From CADEFX01 sp050260355 (lineage in GTDB: Bacteria; Pseudomonadota; Alphaproteobacteria; Rhizobiales; Hyphomicrobiaceae): a stretch of DNA of 64,000 nt. A model generated the notes under the pieces. That model worked only from the letters and a program-made list of their open reading frames with translations, did no database searches and was not told where the DNA came from. The translations under genes were made by a program, and so were the position numbers. Numbering within the stretch: the stretch's first letter is position 1; each line of letters starts with the position of its first letter. The stretch is taken from assembly GCA_050260355.1 (NCBI GenBank), contig JBLNBZ010000029.1, positions 1 to 64,000 on the forward strand, in the 5' to 3' direction. Below are positions 8,964 to 17,846 of this stretch, one piece after another.

Positions 8964-9488
8964 TTATCGAGAGGGCGCCACGTAGGGCCGCGGCTCGATG
9001 TAGCCCTCTCGCACGAGCATCGGCAGGACGCCTCCACCGTCGATGATGTCCAGCAGCAGCTTGTCCAGGGCTTGGCCCTGCAGACTGACGCCGCGAGTGA
9101 CGTTGGTGATGAGGCCGGTGGAGAAGTCGAACCTGCCGATGTCGCCCTCCTCGAACAGGTTCGTGACACCCTTGCACTGTGTGGCCGCGAGGCCTGCGGT
9201 CACGCAGTTTCTGAGGCACAAGCCATTGAGCGTTTCGGCCACAACGCCGGCGATGCCGCAAAGCTGCAGCATGCGTCCGGATGGACGTCCAGATCCCATG
9301 CCGAAATTCTCGCCGCCGACCAGCAGATCGCCCGGACGCACCTGATCGACCCAACCGGGGCGATTGCTGCTGAACGTCAGCTTGTACTGCTCCGACTCCG
9401 GCAGGCGGAATGCCGTGTTCGGGAAGATGAGGTCGGTGTTGATGTTGTCGCCGAACTTCCAGACCCGTCCTTCTACGACATGTGGCAT
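8964..9488 (-). CDS. LeuD-like small subunit of a 3-isopropylmalate dehydratase-family hydro-lyase
   Basis: The 174-residue protein is the swivel domain of the aconitase superfamily: WKFGDNINTDLIFP at the start, then GGENFGMGSGRPSGR, the substrate-binding loop (the leucine-pathway enzymes have GSSREHA here). The loop differs enough that isopropylmalate is not assured. With the large subunit at 9548-10804 it forms a [4Fe-4S] hydro-lyase. Such pairs next to ICL/PEPM-family lyases include dimethylmaleate hydratase DmdAB of nicotinate degradation, which is a better model here than leucine synthesis. This last point is inference from neighbours. Confidence 0.85.
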   Translation of the reverse strand: MPHVVEGRVWKFGDNINTDLIFPNTAFRLPESEQYKLTFSSNRPGWVDQVRPGDLLVGGENFGMGSGRPSGRMLQLCGIAGVVAETLNGLCLRNCVTAGLAATQCKGVTNLFEEGDIGRFDFSTGLITNVTRGVSLQGQALDKLLLDIIDGGGVLPMLVREGYIEPRPYVAPSR

Positions 9489-9547
9489 GCTTGTCTTTCC
9501 CTTCTCGATCGAGCCGCGCCGGAGACGCTGCGCTTATGCGGTCTCGC

Positions 9548-10804
9548 TCACATGGATCTTGGATCGGTGATGACGCCGGCGAGCGCCGAGGCCGCGACGG
9601 TCGCGGGCGCCCCCATGTAGATCTTGGCCTCGGAGCTGCCCATCCGGCCCTTGAAGTTGCGGGTGCTGGACGTGATGCAGATCTCGCCGGGGCCGAGCAC
9701 TCCCATATGCCCGCCATAGCAGGCGCCGCACGTCGAGTTCGTCACTACGGCCCCTGCTTCCACGAGCGTCTCGATCAGCCCCTCGCGTGCTGCTTGCAGG
9801 TAGACGCTTTGAGAGCCGGGCGTGACGATGAAGCGAACGCCGGGCGCGACCTTCCTGCCGCGTACCATGTCGGCGGCGATGCGCAGATCCTCGATCTTCC
9901 CGTTGGCACACGAGCCGATGAAGGCCTGGTTGATCGGGATCGTCTGCTGAAAGCGAGACGCGGGCACAGCATTCTTGGGCACGGCGTCGGGCAGGACCAC
10001 GTAAGGCTCGATCCGGCTCAGATCGATCTCCCGCACGTCGAGGTAATCTGCGCCGGTATCCGGGGCAACAGGATTGACCGGTCTTGTAACCCGGTCCTTG
10101 AGAAAGTCCGCGGTCAATTCGTCGTACTCGAAAAGCGCGAACTCGGCGCTGATCTCGGCACACATGGTCGAAATGGTGCGCCGGTCTGAAACGCTCAGCG
10201 CCCTGAGACCCGGCCCACCGAACTCTACGCTCGTATTGGTGTGCCCGCCGTACTCCTGCGCAATATGGAAGAACACGTCCTTGCCGCTCACGTGCGGCGA
10301 AAGAGACCCTTTGAACTCGTACCGGACCGAAGGCGACACCGGATACCAGATCACGCCCTTGGTCATGGCCTGCACGGTATCGATCAACCCGGCGCCGCGC
10401 CCGGCGCAGTTGAGCGCGCCCGACGCGCACGTATGAGAGTCGGCGCACACCAGCAGCTCGCCCGGACGCACAACTCCTTGCTCTGCCAGCACCACGTGAG
10501 CAATGCCGTGGCGGCCCACGTCGAAGAAGTGCTTCAGACCGAACTCCTTCGCGAACCGCCGGCCCTCCGTCATTCCAGCAGCATCCTTGATGCTCGCAGC
10601 CGGAACGCTATGGTCGAACACCAAGGCGACGCGCTCGGGATCGAAGATCTTCCTCGGCCGGTACCAGCCGCCTTCGGTCGCGATGGGAAGGTCGAGGCCG
10701 ACGACCATGTCGGGCTTGCAGACGGCGACCTCGCCGGGGCGAACGACGTCGCGGCCGCTGGCGCGCGCGAGGATCTTCTCGATCATTGTCATTGCTGCAG
10801 TCAT
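9548..10804 (-). CDS. LeuC-like large subunit of an aconitase-family hydro-lyase
   Basis: The 418-residue protein has the iron-sulfur cluster cysteines in CADSHTCASGAL, FIGSCANGKIEDL and STCGACYGGH, the normal pattern for LeuC/HacA/DmdA proteins. The length is that of the bacterial-archaeal short LeuC type. The ATG at 10804 follows GAGGAG by eight bases. It is cotranscribed with the small subunit and probably with the ABC transporter genes upstream. The reaction class is reversible hydration of a branched or substituted malate-type acid; the exact substrate is unknown. Confidence 0.88.
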   Translation of the reverse strand: MTAAMTMIEKILARASGRDVVRPGEVAVCKPDMVVGLDLPIATEGGWYRPRKIFDPERVALVFDHSVPAASIKDAAGMTEGRRFAKEFGLKHFFDVGRHGIAHVVLAEQGVVRPGELLVCADSHTCASGALNCAGRGAGLIDTVQAMTKGVIWYPVSPSVRYEFKGSLSPHVSGKDVFFHIAQEYGGHTNTSVEFGGPGLRALSVSDRRTISTMCAEISAEFALFEYDELTADFLKDRVTRPVNPVAPDTGADYLDVREIDLSRIEPYVVLPDAVPKNAVPASRFQQTIPINQAFIGSCANGKIEDLRIAADMVRGRKVAPGVRFIVTPGSQSVYLQAAREGLIETLVEAGAVVTNSTCGACYGGHMGVLGPGEICITSSTRNFKGRMGSSEAKIYMGAPATVAASALAGVITDPRSM

Positions 10805-10819
10805 GTCGCGACTCCTCGG

Positions 10820-11572
10820 CTAGGCATTGGCATGGAGCCGCCGGTCGATTGCCAGCAGCAGTCCGTTAGCCACCGTTGCAAAGATGAACAGAAAGAAGAT
10901 CAGCGCGATGATCGTCTTCACGTCGTGAAGGTTGATCGCATTGATCATCAGGAAGCCGATGCCGCGTTGCGAAGCGAACATCTCGCCGGTCAGCACGCCG
11001 AGCAAGGTCAGCGAGAAGCCGACACGTATTCCGGTGAAGATCTCAGGAATGATCGCCGGCACGACGACGGTTCGGAGGGTCTCCAGCGAGGACAGCCGCA
11101 ACACCCGCGCGGTGCGCAGATGCGTCGGGTTGATGCCGCGTACCGCGTTCATGCTGAACAGCGCGACCGGAATCAGGCCATGGATCACGCCGAACGCAAC
11201 CTTCGCCGAGATGCCGAGACCGAACACAAGCAGCATGATGGGATACAGGGTCACCTTCGGCAGCGAGTAGAACGAGGTGAGCACCGGCTCCGCCACCTCG
11301 CCCGAGAAACGATGGAAGCCCAGCAGCAGGCCCATCGCCACTCCTGCCATGATCGCAATGACCAGCGCGTACCAGAACGCACTGATGCTCGCTTCCAGGT
11401 GCGGCCGGAACGAGTCCGAGCCCAGCAGGTATGCGACGTGCGCGATGGTCGGAATAGGCGGCGTTATCGCTACGTCTCCAGCCCACAGATAGAGTCCCTG
11501 CCATATGCAGAGAACGGCGACCGCAAACGCAGTCATGTCCAGCAGCCGGGTCCTGAAGCTCGCGCGCTCCAT
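10820..11572 (-). CDS. ABC transporter permease, TauC/SsuC type
   Basis: The 250-residue integral membrane protein has about six hydrophobic segments. A BPD-type coupling loop (EAA region) lies around residues 155-190, with LRTARVLRLSSLETL followed by VVVPAIIPEIFTGIRVG. It belongs to the permease family of nitrate/taurine/sulfonate/riboflavin-precursor importers. It is one of two permeases in the cluster; its start codon shares a base with the stop of the other permease. The pair probably forms a heterodimeric channel served by the ATPase at 12318-13217 and the binding protein at 14271-15260. Confidence 0.9.
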   Translation of the reverse strand: MERASFRTRLLDMTAFAVAVLCIWQGLYLWAGDVAITPPIPTIAHVAYLLGSDSFRPHLEASISAFWYALVIAIMAGVAMGLLLGFHRFSGEVAEPVLTSFYSLPKVTLYPIMLLVFGLGISAKVAFGVIHGLIPVALFSMNAVRGINPTHLRTARVLRLSSLETLRTVVVPAIIPEIFTGIRVGFSLTLLGVLTGEMFASQRGIGFLMINAINLHDVKTIIALIFFLFIFATVANGLLLAIDRRLHANA

Positions 11573-12321
11573 CAGCGTCTCCAGCGGCGAATCAGACGCT
11601 TCTCGAGGCCCTGCAGGGCAAGGTTCATCAGCGTCACGAGCGTCAGCGTGAACAGGATGAGGCCGTACATCACGCGATTGTTGAAGGAGTCGTAGGAGAA
11701 GGCGATGGCGTAGCCGATCCCGGAGCTCGACAGGATGAACTCGCCTGCGAGGATGCCGATGAACGAGTAGGCCAGGGCGAGCTTGATGCCGGTGATGAGA
11801 TGCGGCGCTATCGCAGGCAATATCACGAGCATGACCTGCGCCGGCGCGCTCATGCGATAGGTGCGCGCCACCTTAATCAGAACGCGCGGCACGCGGTCGA
11901 ACCCGTTCAGCGTGCTCACGATCACCGCCACACAGCCGAATACAAGGCCGATCATGATCAGCGGCCAATCGTTCATGCCGAAGATCACGATGAAGAGCGG
12001 ATACAGCGCGAAAAAGGGCACCGCATAATACGATGCGAGCAGCGGATCGAGCATCCGCCGCAGCCGGGGCAGCCTGTGGATGATCGCGCCGAGAACGAAG
12101 CCACCCACCACGGCGAGCAGGAATGCAATCGTCACGTTGCGGAACGTCGGTACGATATGCTTGGCAAGCGTGCCCGAAGTCACAAGCTGACCGAGAGCGA
12201 GGACCATCTCCGACGGCGGAATCATCGTCGTCGAGTTGATGATGCCGACCCTGCAGAGCAGCTCCAAACTCAAGGCCAAGGCAGAGAGGAACAGCAATCG
12301 GACCCAGCCTGCGGCGCTCAT
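11572..12321 (-). CDS. ABC transporter permease, TauC/SsuC type
   Basis: The 249-residue membrane protein is similar in design to the downstream permease, with about six membrane segments and a coupling loop near KVARTYRMSAPAQVMLV. The ATG at 12321 overlaps the stop codon of the ATPase gene as ATGA, so translation is coupled. Two different permeases in one NitT/TauT-type system are less common than a homodimer and suggest a heterodimer. Substrate inferred from neighbours: an organic acid feeding the hydro-lyase and lyase encoded on either side. Confidence 0.9.
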   Translation of the reverse strand: MSAAGWVRLLFLSALALSLELLCRVGIINSTTMIPPSEMVLALGQLVTSGTLAKHIVPTFRNVTIAFLLAVVGGFVLGAIIHRLPRLRRMLDPLLASYYAVPFFALYPLFIVIFGMNDWPLIMIGLVFGCVAVIVSTLNGFDRVPRVLIKVARTYRMSAPAQVMLVILPAIAPHLITGIKLALAYSFIGILAGEFILSSSGIGYAIAFSYDSFNNRVMYGLILFTLTLVTLMNLALQGLEKRLIRRWRR

Positions 12322-13217
12322 CGCTTCATCGCCTCGACGTGGCCCATCGCCTTCATCGACTCTTCGCGCAGATAGCTCCACACGCGCCCGGTAAACTCGC
12401 CGAAACGAGGATCGGAGACGATGCGGGAGTCGCGCTCGCGCGGCCATCCGGTCACGATGACATCGGCGAACCGGCCCGGTCGCGCCGTCATCACGCCAAC
12501 TCTGTCGGACAGCATCGACGCCTCGTCGATGGCATGCGTGATGAGAACGACGGTAGCTCCGGTCTCCCGCCAGAGCCGCAGCAGCTCGTCCCCCATCAGC
12601 AGCCGGGTCTGCTGGTCGAGAGCGCCGAACGGCTCATCCAGCAGGATCATGCGCGGCTCGAGCACGAGTGTTCGCGCGATACAGACCCGCTGTCGCATGC
12701 CGCCCGAGAGCTGAGCCGGGTAGGCGCGCGCGAAGTCGCTGAGCCCCATGAACTTCAGCGCGTAGTCGACCTTGCGCTTCACCTCGCCGGAGGCGACGCC
12801 TGCCCGCCGCAGCCCGAAGGCCGCGTTGTCCCAAACCGTGAGCCAGGGGAAGCTCGAGTCCTCCTGGAACACGACTCCGATGCCAGGCGGGACCTCGCCC
12901 TTGAGGGGCTTACCCTCGAAGCTCGCCGTACCTTCGGTTGGGGCCGAAAGTCCGGCCAAGATGTCGAGAAGCGTGCTCTTGCCGCAGCCGGACGGCCCGA
13001 CGATGCTGAAGAACTCCCCTCGCCGCAGATCGAGAGTGACAGGGCCCAGGGCGTGCACGGGGCCCTGCGGAGGGTTGGCAGGGAACACGCGTGTCACATT
13101 CTCCAGGCGCGCATGCACGTCGGCTTCCTGCGGCAGTGCGTCAGATCGTGAGGGCTCGCGTCGTTGCGGGGCGTTGGTCAGGGCCTCGTTCCCGAGACCG
13201 GCTTGCCGAACACTCAT
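12318..13217 (-). CDS. ABC transporter ATP-binding protein, TauB/SsuB type
   Basis: The 299-residue protein has the full set of ATPase motifs: Walker A GPSGCGKST, Q-loop VFQEDSSFPWLTV, signature LSGGMRQRV, Walker B MILLDEPFGALD and H-loop ITHAIDEA. About 45 residues precede the ABC domain and look unstructured. ATG 13217 follows GAGGGTGCTCTG. It powers the two permeases encoded immediately downstream. Confidence 0.92.
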   Translation of the reverse strand: MSVRQAGLGNEALTNAPQRREPSRSDALPQEADVHARLENVTRVFPANPPQGPVHALGPVTLDLRRGEFFSIVGPSGCGKSTLLDILAGLSAPTEGTASFEGKPLKGEVPPGIGVVFQEDSSFPWLTVWDNAAFGLRRAGVASGEVKRKVDYALKFMGLSDFARAYPAQLSGGMRQRVCIARTLVLEPRMILLDEPFGALDQQTRLLMGDELLRLWRETGATVVLITHAIDEASMLSDRVGVMTARPGRFADVIVTGWPRERDSRIVSDPRFGEFTGRVWSYLREESMKAMGHVEAMKR

Positions 13218-13293
13218 CAGAGCACCCTCTGGAAACGAAGGGAGAGCGGACCATCCTGCCGTGCGCGTGTGCGGCGTGCGGATGCCACATCTG

Positions 13294-13323
13294 TGGAGCA
13301 AGGCCTCATGAGGCCTTGCTCCA
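13294..13323. terminator. 30-base perfect palindrome between the lyase and ABC ATPase genes
   Basis: Fifteen bases on each side of the centre pair perfectly: TGGAGCAAGGCCTCA and its complement. It begins 62 bases before the end of the 13330 gap side and lies just downstream of the lyase stop codon on the leftward strand. It has no run of T after it. A transcriptional attenuator, mRNA-stabilising hairpin or protein site are all possible. Confidence 0.5.
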
Positions 13324-13329
13324 GCGTCA

Positions 13330-14232
13330 TCAGGCTCGGCGTTGCAGCGGGACCTTCTCGTTCGCAGCGGCTGCACCGCGCGCGTAGCGCTCGCGCAGCG
13401 GGTCCCATTCGTCGGCGCCGAAGCGGCTGAACGCCTCGCGCACGGTCAGCGGCTTCGGCAGTGCAGGATGGCGCTTGTCCCGCTTGAGCTGGTCGAGCAG
13501 GTCCTCGCAAACGCCGATCACGCCGAACAGCAGAAGCCCCGGCACGATTGCCATCTTATAGCCGGCGCGCTGCATCTCATCGAGATCGACATCGGGTGTC
13601 TTGCCGCCGCGGACGACGTTGAGCAGGCACGGGCCCTTGATGAGCTTCGGGACGGAAAGCACCTCCTCCATGGTCTGGGGAGCCTCGAGGAACACCATGT
13701 CGGCGCCAGCCTCCAGCGCTGCATTGCCGCGCCGCACTGCTTCCTCGAAGCCAGCCACGGCGCGAGCATCCGTTCGCGCAATGACCAGGAAATCCGGGTC
13801 GGACTTCGCGTCTGCAGCGGCGCGGATCTTGACGGTGTAATCCTCGAGGGGGATCAGCTCCTTGTTGTCCAGATGGCCGCATTTCTTGGGAAACACCTGA
13901 TCTTCGATGTGAATGCCTGCCACACCTGCACGCTCGAAATCGCGCACGGTACGAATGACATTGAGCTCGTTGCCGTAGCCGGTGTCGGCATCAGAGATCA
14001 GTGGGATGCTGATTGCATCCACGATCCGGCGGGCGTTGAGGACAATTTCCGACATCGTGGCCAGGCCGTAGTCGGGGTAGCCGCATGTTGCAGCCGTGCC
14101 GGCGCCAGTCATGTAGGCGGCCTCGAACCCGGCCCGCTCGATAAGCCGCGCGGTGATGCAGTCGTAGGCGCCCGGCAGCGTGACCATTCCCGGGCGCTCG
14201 AGCAGCGCCCGCAATTTCGCTCTTGGACTCAC
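13330..14232 (-). CDS. isocitrate lyase / PEP mutase superfamily carbon-carbon lyase
   Basis: The 300-residue protein has the family hallmarks: MTGAGTAATCGYPDYGL, the magnesium-binding SDADTGYGN, and GIHIEDQVFPKKCGH, whose KKCGH carries the catalytic cysteine of true lyases (mutases and hydrolases differ here). FLEAP follows. Candidates are 2,3-dimethylmalate lyase, methylisocitrate lyase or a related 2-methylmalate-type lyase. The adjacent LeuCD-like hydro-lyase favours a hydratase-lyase pair acting on a branched dicarboxylate. GTG 14232 is preceded by GGAGAAAA; the frame is open further upstream but overlaps the binding-protein gene. Confidence 0.85.
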   Translation of the reverse strand: MSPRAKLRALLERPGMVTLPGAYDCITARLIERAGFEAAYMTGAGTAATCGYPDYGLATMSEIVLNARRIVDAISIPLISDADTGYGNELNVIRTVRDFERAGVAGIHIEDQVFPKKCGHLDNKELIPLEDYTVKIRAAADAKSDPDFLVIARTDARAVAGFEEAVRRGNAALEAGADMVFLEAPQTMEEVLSVPKLIKGPCLLNVVRGGKTPDVDLDEMQRAGYKMAIVPGLLLFGVIGVCEDLLDQLKRDKRHPALPKPLTVREAFSRFGADEWDPLRERYARGAAAANEKVPLQRRA

Positions 14233-14270
14233 GAGTTTTCTCCGTTGTGCTGTGATTGTTGAGCTGAAGA

Positions 14271-15260
14271 CTAGTTGGTCGTCCTCAGATCCGCGGGCAG
14301 GAAACGTTGATCGATGAGCTGACCCCAATCGACTTCGCCCTCGAGCTGTCCGACGATGCGCAATCCCCGAACCATGGCGTTGAGGCCCTTGTAGTCGAAC
14401 TTGCCTTCGTCCCAGTACCGGTTCTTGACGAATTCCCGGAACACCGACTTGATGAGCTCGGGGTCCCAATTGTGCAGCTTGGCTACGATCATCGCTGCGG
14501 CATCCGGGTTCTCGTAGATGAACTGGACGCCCTTGCGCCGCCCTTCCACGATGGCCTTGAGCACATCGGGCCGCTTGGCGGCATAGTCCTCGGTCGTGAT
14601 GCCGACGGTCTGGGTCATATGCGGCGACATCACATCCTTCACCCAGAACACAGGCTGAAGCTTTGATTTCTCGCGTGACCAGATCGGCTCGGAGACGGTC
14701 GCGGCGTCGACGGAGCCTTGCAGAATCGCCGTGAAGTTGGCCCCGGTGCTGCCGACGGGTATCAGCTCCACGTCGCTCGGCTTCATGCCGTTGTCCTCCA
14801 ATGCCATCAGGATGAGCATGTTGGTGACCGACGCGGGGCGCGTGTAGCCGAGCTTCTTTCCCTTCAAGTCCTTGATCGACTTGAAGGGCTGCCCTGGCCG
14901 TGTGGCCCAAAGCTGGTCGAAGACCGAGTTGACCCCTGAAAAGATGATCTTCAGCTTCGAGCCGGCGCGAATGGCTTCGATCGCGGCGGGCAGAGCAACC
15001 TCGCCGAAGGGCGTGTCGCTTGCCAGAGTGTTGCGGACGGAGGTGCCGCCGCCCGTCGACGTGATGATCCCCGTTACATTGAAGTTGTCGGTCTTGAACC
15101 AGCCCTTCTCCATGGCGACGGCATACGGGGCTCCGTAGAAGGCGGCTCCCCAATGCGTAACGGTTATGCTTTCGGCGACAGCGGAGTGCTGGGTGATCCC
15201 AAGGGCAACGATCGCGGCGAACAGGCCACGGCCAAGCCGGGCCAGGGTTGAAGATATCAT
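14271..15260 (-). CDS. ABC transporter periplasmic substrate-binding protein (NMT1/TauA-like)
   Basis: The 329-residue protein begins with a signal peptide (MISSTLARLGRGLFAAIVAL, cleavage near SAVAES). It continues with a NitT/TauT-type binding fold: VTHWGAAFYGAPYAVAMEKG, KSIKDLKGKKLGY, and GSVDAATVSEPIWS. ATG 15260 follows GGAGGAAACG. It should deliver the substrate to the permeases at 10820-12321. The ATPase and permeases lie beyond the lyase gene, so the transporter operon is interleaved with catabolic genes. Confidence 0.9.
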   Translation of the reverse strand: MISSTLARLGRGLFAAIVALGITQHSAVAESITVTHWGAAFYGAPYAVAMEKGWFKTDNFNVTGIITSTGGGTSVRNTLASDTPFGEVALPAAIEAIRAGSKLKIIFSGVNSVFDQLWATRPGQPFKSIKDLKGKKLGYTRPASVTNMLILMALEDNGMKPSDVELIPVGSTGANFTAILQGSVDAATVSEPIWSREKSKLQPVFWVKDVMSPHMTQTVGITTEDYAAKRPDVLKAIVEGRRKGVQFIYENPDAAAMIVAKLHNWDPELIKSVFREFVKNRYWDEGKFDYKGLNAMVRGLRIVGQLEGEVDWGQLIDQRFLPADLRTTN

Positions 15261-15419
15261 CGTTTCCTCCACGCACTCTCGAATTCTGTGCTTGATAGTC
15301 TTGTGCCCGATGCCACGGTGTTTTCATGCGGACATCGGTTTCCACCCGATCAATGTTGGCTTACGCGCGCACCTCCTGTTTGCCGGCATCTCCTTTCCAG
15401 GTCGATGCACAGGTCACCT

Positions 15420-16166
15420 CTATGCGATCATCTTATCGGATAGCGTCGCTTTCATCCGGTACTTGCTGCCGACAAGAACCGTGCTCAAGTTGACGGCTCG
15501 ACTGTCCGCGGCGACGAGCAGTCGTGTGATGCGCAGTAGCGGACTTGCCGGCCGGATGTTCAACATCGCCGCCACGCGGGCTTCGGCAAGTGTCGCCTCG
15601 ACCTCGTCCCGCGCCTCGGCCAGCTTGATATGGTGGCGCTCGATCAGAAGATCGCGCATGAACTTCGTCGTCAGGTCTTTGCGCCGCAGCCTCTCTCCGA
15701 TGCTCATCGGCAAGAAGTTGCGCGCGTAGGCAACGGGTCCATCGTTGGTCGAGATCAAGCGCTCGAAGTAGCGAATGGGATCGCCCGCGGTCAGGCCGAA
15801 AACGCCCGCGGTGACGGGATCGCAGGGGCGGATGTCGAAGGCGAGGACCTTGATCTTGCTCACCTGCCCCTCGGCCACGATCCGATCCAGCGAGCCGATC
15901 GGTGCAGACGCACGTCGAGCGGGCGCCTCCACCACGATCGTGCCGCGGCCGCGTTGGCGGCGTACCAAGCCCTCGCGCTCGAGCGACTCCAGCGCTCTGC
16001 GCACTGTGATGCGGCTGATGCGGTAAAGCTCGCCGAGCTCCCGCTCCGAGGGGAGGCATTGTCCAACCTTGTACTCGCGCGCAGCAATCGCCTCGCGAAG
16101 GACGGACTCGAGCTTGTAGTACAGCGGTATCGGGTCGGTGCCGCGGTCTTCGAAATCGAGGAGCAT
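15420..16166 (-). CDS. GntR-family regulator, HutC/UTRA subfamily
   Basis: The 248-residue protein has a GntR helix-turn-helix (LPSERELGELYRISRITVRR, ALESLEREGLVRRQRGRGT) and a UTRA effector domain with the conserved RYFERLIS start and a C-terminal LLRITRLLV strand. I prefer ATG 16166 over TTG 16175 because GGGGTTGG precedes it. It is the first gene of the leftward group and lies upstream of the binding protein. It probably controls the transporter, lyase and hydro-lyase genes in response to a small organic acid. Confidence 0.88.
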   Translation of the reverse strand: MLLDFEDRGTDPIPLYYKLESVLREAIAAREYKVGQCLPSERELGELYRISRITVRRALESLEREGLVRRQRGRGTIVVEAPARRASAPIGSLDRIVAEGQVSKIKVLAFDIRPCDPVTAGVFGLTAGDPIRYFERLISTNDGPVAYARNFLPMSIGERLRRKDLTTKFMRDLLIERHHIKLAEARDEVEATLAEARVAAMLNIRPASPLLRITRLLVAADSRAVNLSTVLVGSKYRMKATLSDKMIA

Positions 16167-16520
16167 GGACGCCAACCCCGCGGATGAGTTTCGGATCGCA
16201 CCGTCTGGTCTCTTGTAATAATAATAATACCAACGGGAACGGTGCTGACAAGCAAGAACCTGATCTTCTCCCGGAAACTCTCGAATGAGCGCCGGCGCGC
16301 TCGGCCGTTCCTGATCAGCAACCGGCTCGGCGGACGCGTGGAGGTCGATGCGCCAGATGATGTGCTTCGTGTGGGACGGAGAGACAGGAGCGGCACGCCG
16401 AGGTCGACATCGATGTCAGCATCTTGCGCTTTCGGCGGGGGACCGATAGTCACGCGTCACTTATCGAGACGGCTACGTCCTTTCGGACATCGTCTCTGTC
16501 CGCCAAGGATTTGAGTCCCC
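16167..16520. other. intergenic region with an AAT-repeat element
   Basis: No gene is visible in these 354 bases between the UTRA regulator and the dehydrogenase, which are divergent. At 16215-16230 there is GTAATAATAATAATAC, an AT-rich imperfect dyad in GC-rich surroundings. It could be an operator for the UTRA regulator (HutC-type sites have GT..TA..AC spacing) or part of a promoter. The remainder shows nothing distinctive. Confidence 0.4.
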
Positions 16521-17645
16521 ATGAGCAGCAGATCGGAAACGTCACAGGCTATGCAGAAATCGTCAGTTGCGCTTCGCCTCACCGATCAGGATGAGGGCTA
16601 CCGCGTCGATGCCAGGGAATTGCAGAGCCTCGTCGAGCTGATGCTGGCCAAGACGGGCGTGCCGGCGGCTGATGCATCCCTTGTGGCGTCCAGCCTGATC
16701 GGTGCCGACGCCAGGGGCATGAACTCGCACGGAATACTGCGGCTCCCTGTCTACATCAAACGTCTGCGCCAGGGTGGCTTCTCACCGCGCTCGGAGAGCA
16801 AGCTCGTCCGCGAGAGCGCGTCGACAGCCCTGATCGATGGCGGCGATGGACTGGGCGCGGTGCTGACGATGCGCGCCATGGACATGGCCATCGCCAAGGC
16901 TCGCGTCACCGGCATTGCCGCGGTCGGTGTACGCAACAGCAATCACAACGGTGAGGGCGCGCCCTATGTGCTCCGTGCCGTCGAGGCGGACATGATCGGC
17001 ATCGCCACGACCAACGGCTCGCCCATCATGCCGGTGTGGGGAGGCAAGACCGCGCTGACCGGGCCGCTGCCGATCACCCTTGGTGTTCCGGCCGCCCGGC
17101 ACAAGCCCATCGTGCTCGATGCGGCTTTGGGCATGAGCTCGCGCGGGAAGATTCTCTATTACGCGGAGAAGGGCCTTTCGCTTCCCGATGGCTGGCTCGT
17201 CGATGCCGACGGTCGCCCGACCAACGATCCCAACTGGGTCAAGAACGGAGGCTGGATCCTTCCGATCGGCGGCCACAAGGGCTGGGGGCTCATTCTGATG
17301 TGCGAGATCCTGTCCGGCATCCTGACTGGCGGAGCGATAGGGCGCGAGCTCACGAATCTCTATGACGATTTGCACAAGCCGCAGGGCAACGGTCACTTCG
17401 TGATCGCCATCAACATCGCATCGTTCCTCGACGTGGCGTCCTTCAAGGAGCGCATGGACAGCTACATCAGCGAGATGAAGGCGTCTGAGCTGGCTCCGGG
17501 ATTCGATGAGATCCTGATGCCGGGCGAGATCGAGTTCCGCAAGGAGGCTCGGCAGCGGGCGGAGGGCATCGTCTTGGGCCGCTCGGTTGTCGACGAGGTC
17601 CTGAAAACGGCGAAGGACTTGGGGATTGCGGTGGCAACGAGTTGA
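16521..17645 (+). CDS. Ldh-family malate/L-lactate/sulfolactate-type dehydrogenase
   Basis: The 374-residue protein belongs to the Ldh_2 / MdH2 fold, not to the Rossmann lactate dehydrogenases. It has LIGADARGMNSHGILRLPVYIKR-type N-terminal residues (split here as DARGMNSHGILRLP), GVRNSNHNGEGAPYV with the catalytic histidine, and GPLPITLGVPA. The GGHKGWGL loop and a C-terminal PGEIEFR follow. Family members reduce 2-oxo acids or cyclic imines with NAD(P)H. Next to the hydro-lyase, lyase and transporter, oxidation of a hydroxy dicarboxylate is plausible. Confidence 0.88.
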   Translation: MSSRSETSQAMQKSSVALRLTDQDEGYRVDARELQSLVELMLAKTGVPAADASLVASSLIGADARGMNSHGILRLPVYIKRLRQGGFSPRSESKLVRESASTALIDGGDGLGAVLTMRAMDMAIAKARVTGIAAVGVRNSNHNGEGAPYVLRAVEADMIGIATTNGSPIMPVWGGKTALTGPLPITLGVPAARHKPIVLDAALGMSSRGKILYYAEKGLSLPDGWLVDADGRPTNDPNWVKNGGWILPIGGHKGWGLILMCEILSGILTGGAIGRELTNLYDDLHKPQGNGHFVIAINIASFLDVASFKERMDSYISEMKASELAPGFDEILMPGEIEFRKEARQRAEGIVLGRSVVDEVLKTAKDLGIAVATS

Positions 17646-17846
17646 GGCGGCGGGGACCAAGCAGGCCTTGGATTGCCGATGCCAGGGCCGTTGTCGGGTG
17701 GCCGGCCTGATCCGCTGCGATGCGGCCAGAGCATCATCGACCGCATCGATCATGTGCCAAGTTCCGGGCTATACTCGCCTGATCCGACTTGGGGGCCGCC
17801 CCTGCCGGGCATCCTCCTGGTGCTCGACAATCCAGGCTGTGAGCCG

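Noticed and set aside
8964..10804. Leucine biosynthesis leuCD
   Set aside because: The substrate loop of the small subunit differs, no leuA or leuB is nearby, and the neighbours are catabolic.
13330..15345. A 671-residue fusion of the lyase with an upstream region
   Set aside because: The upstream part lies antisense-frame over the binding-protein gene; GTG 14232 with GGAGAAAA gives a normal 300-residue lyase.
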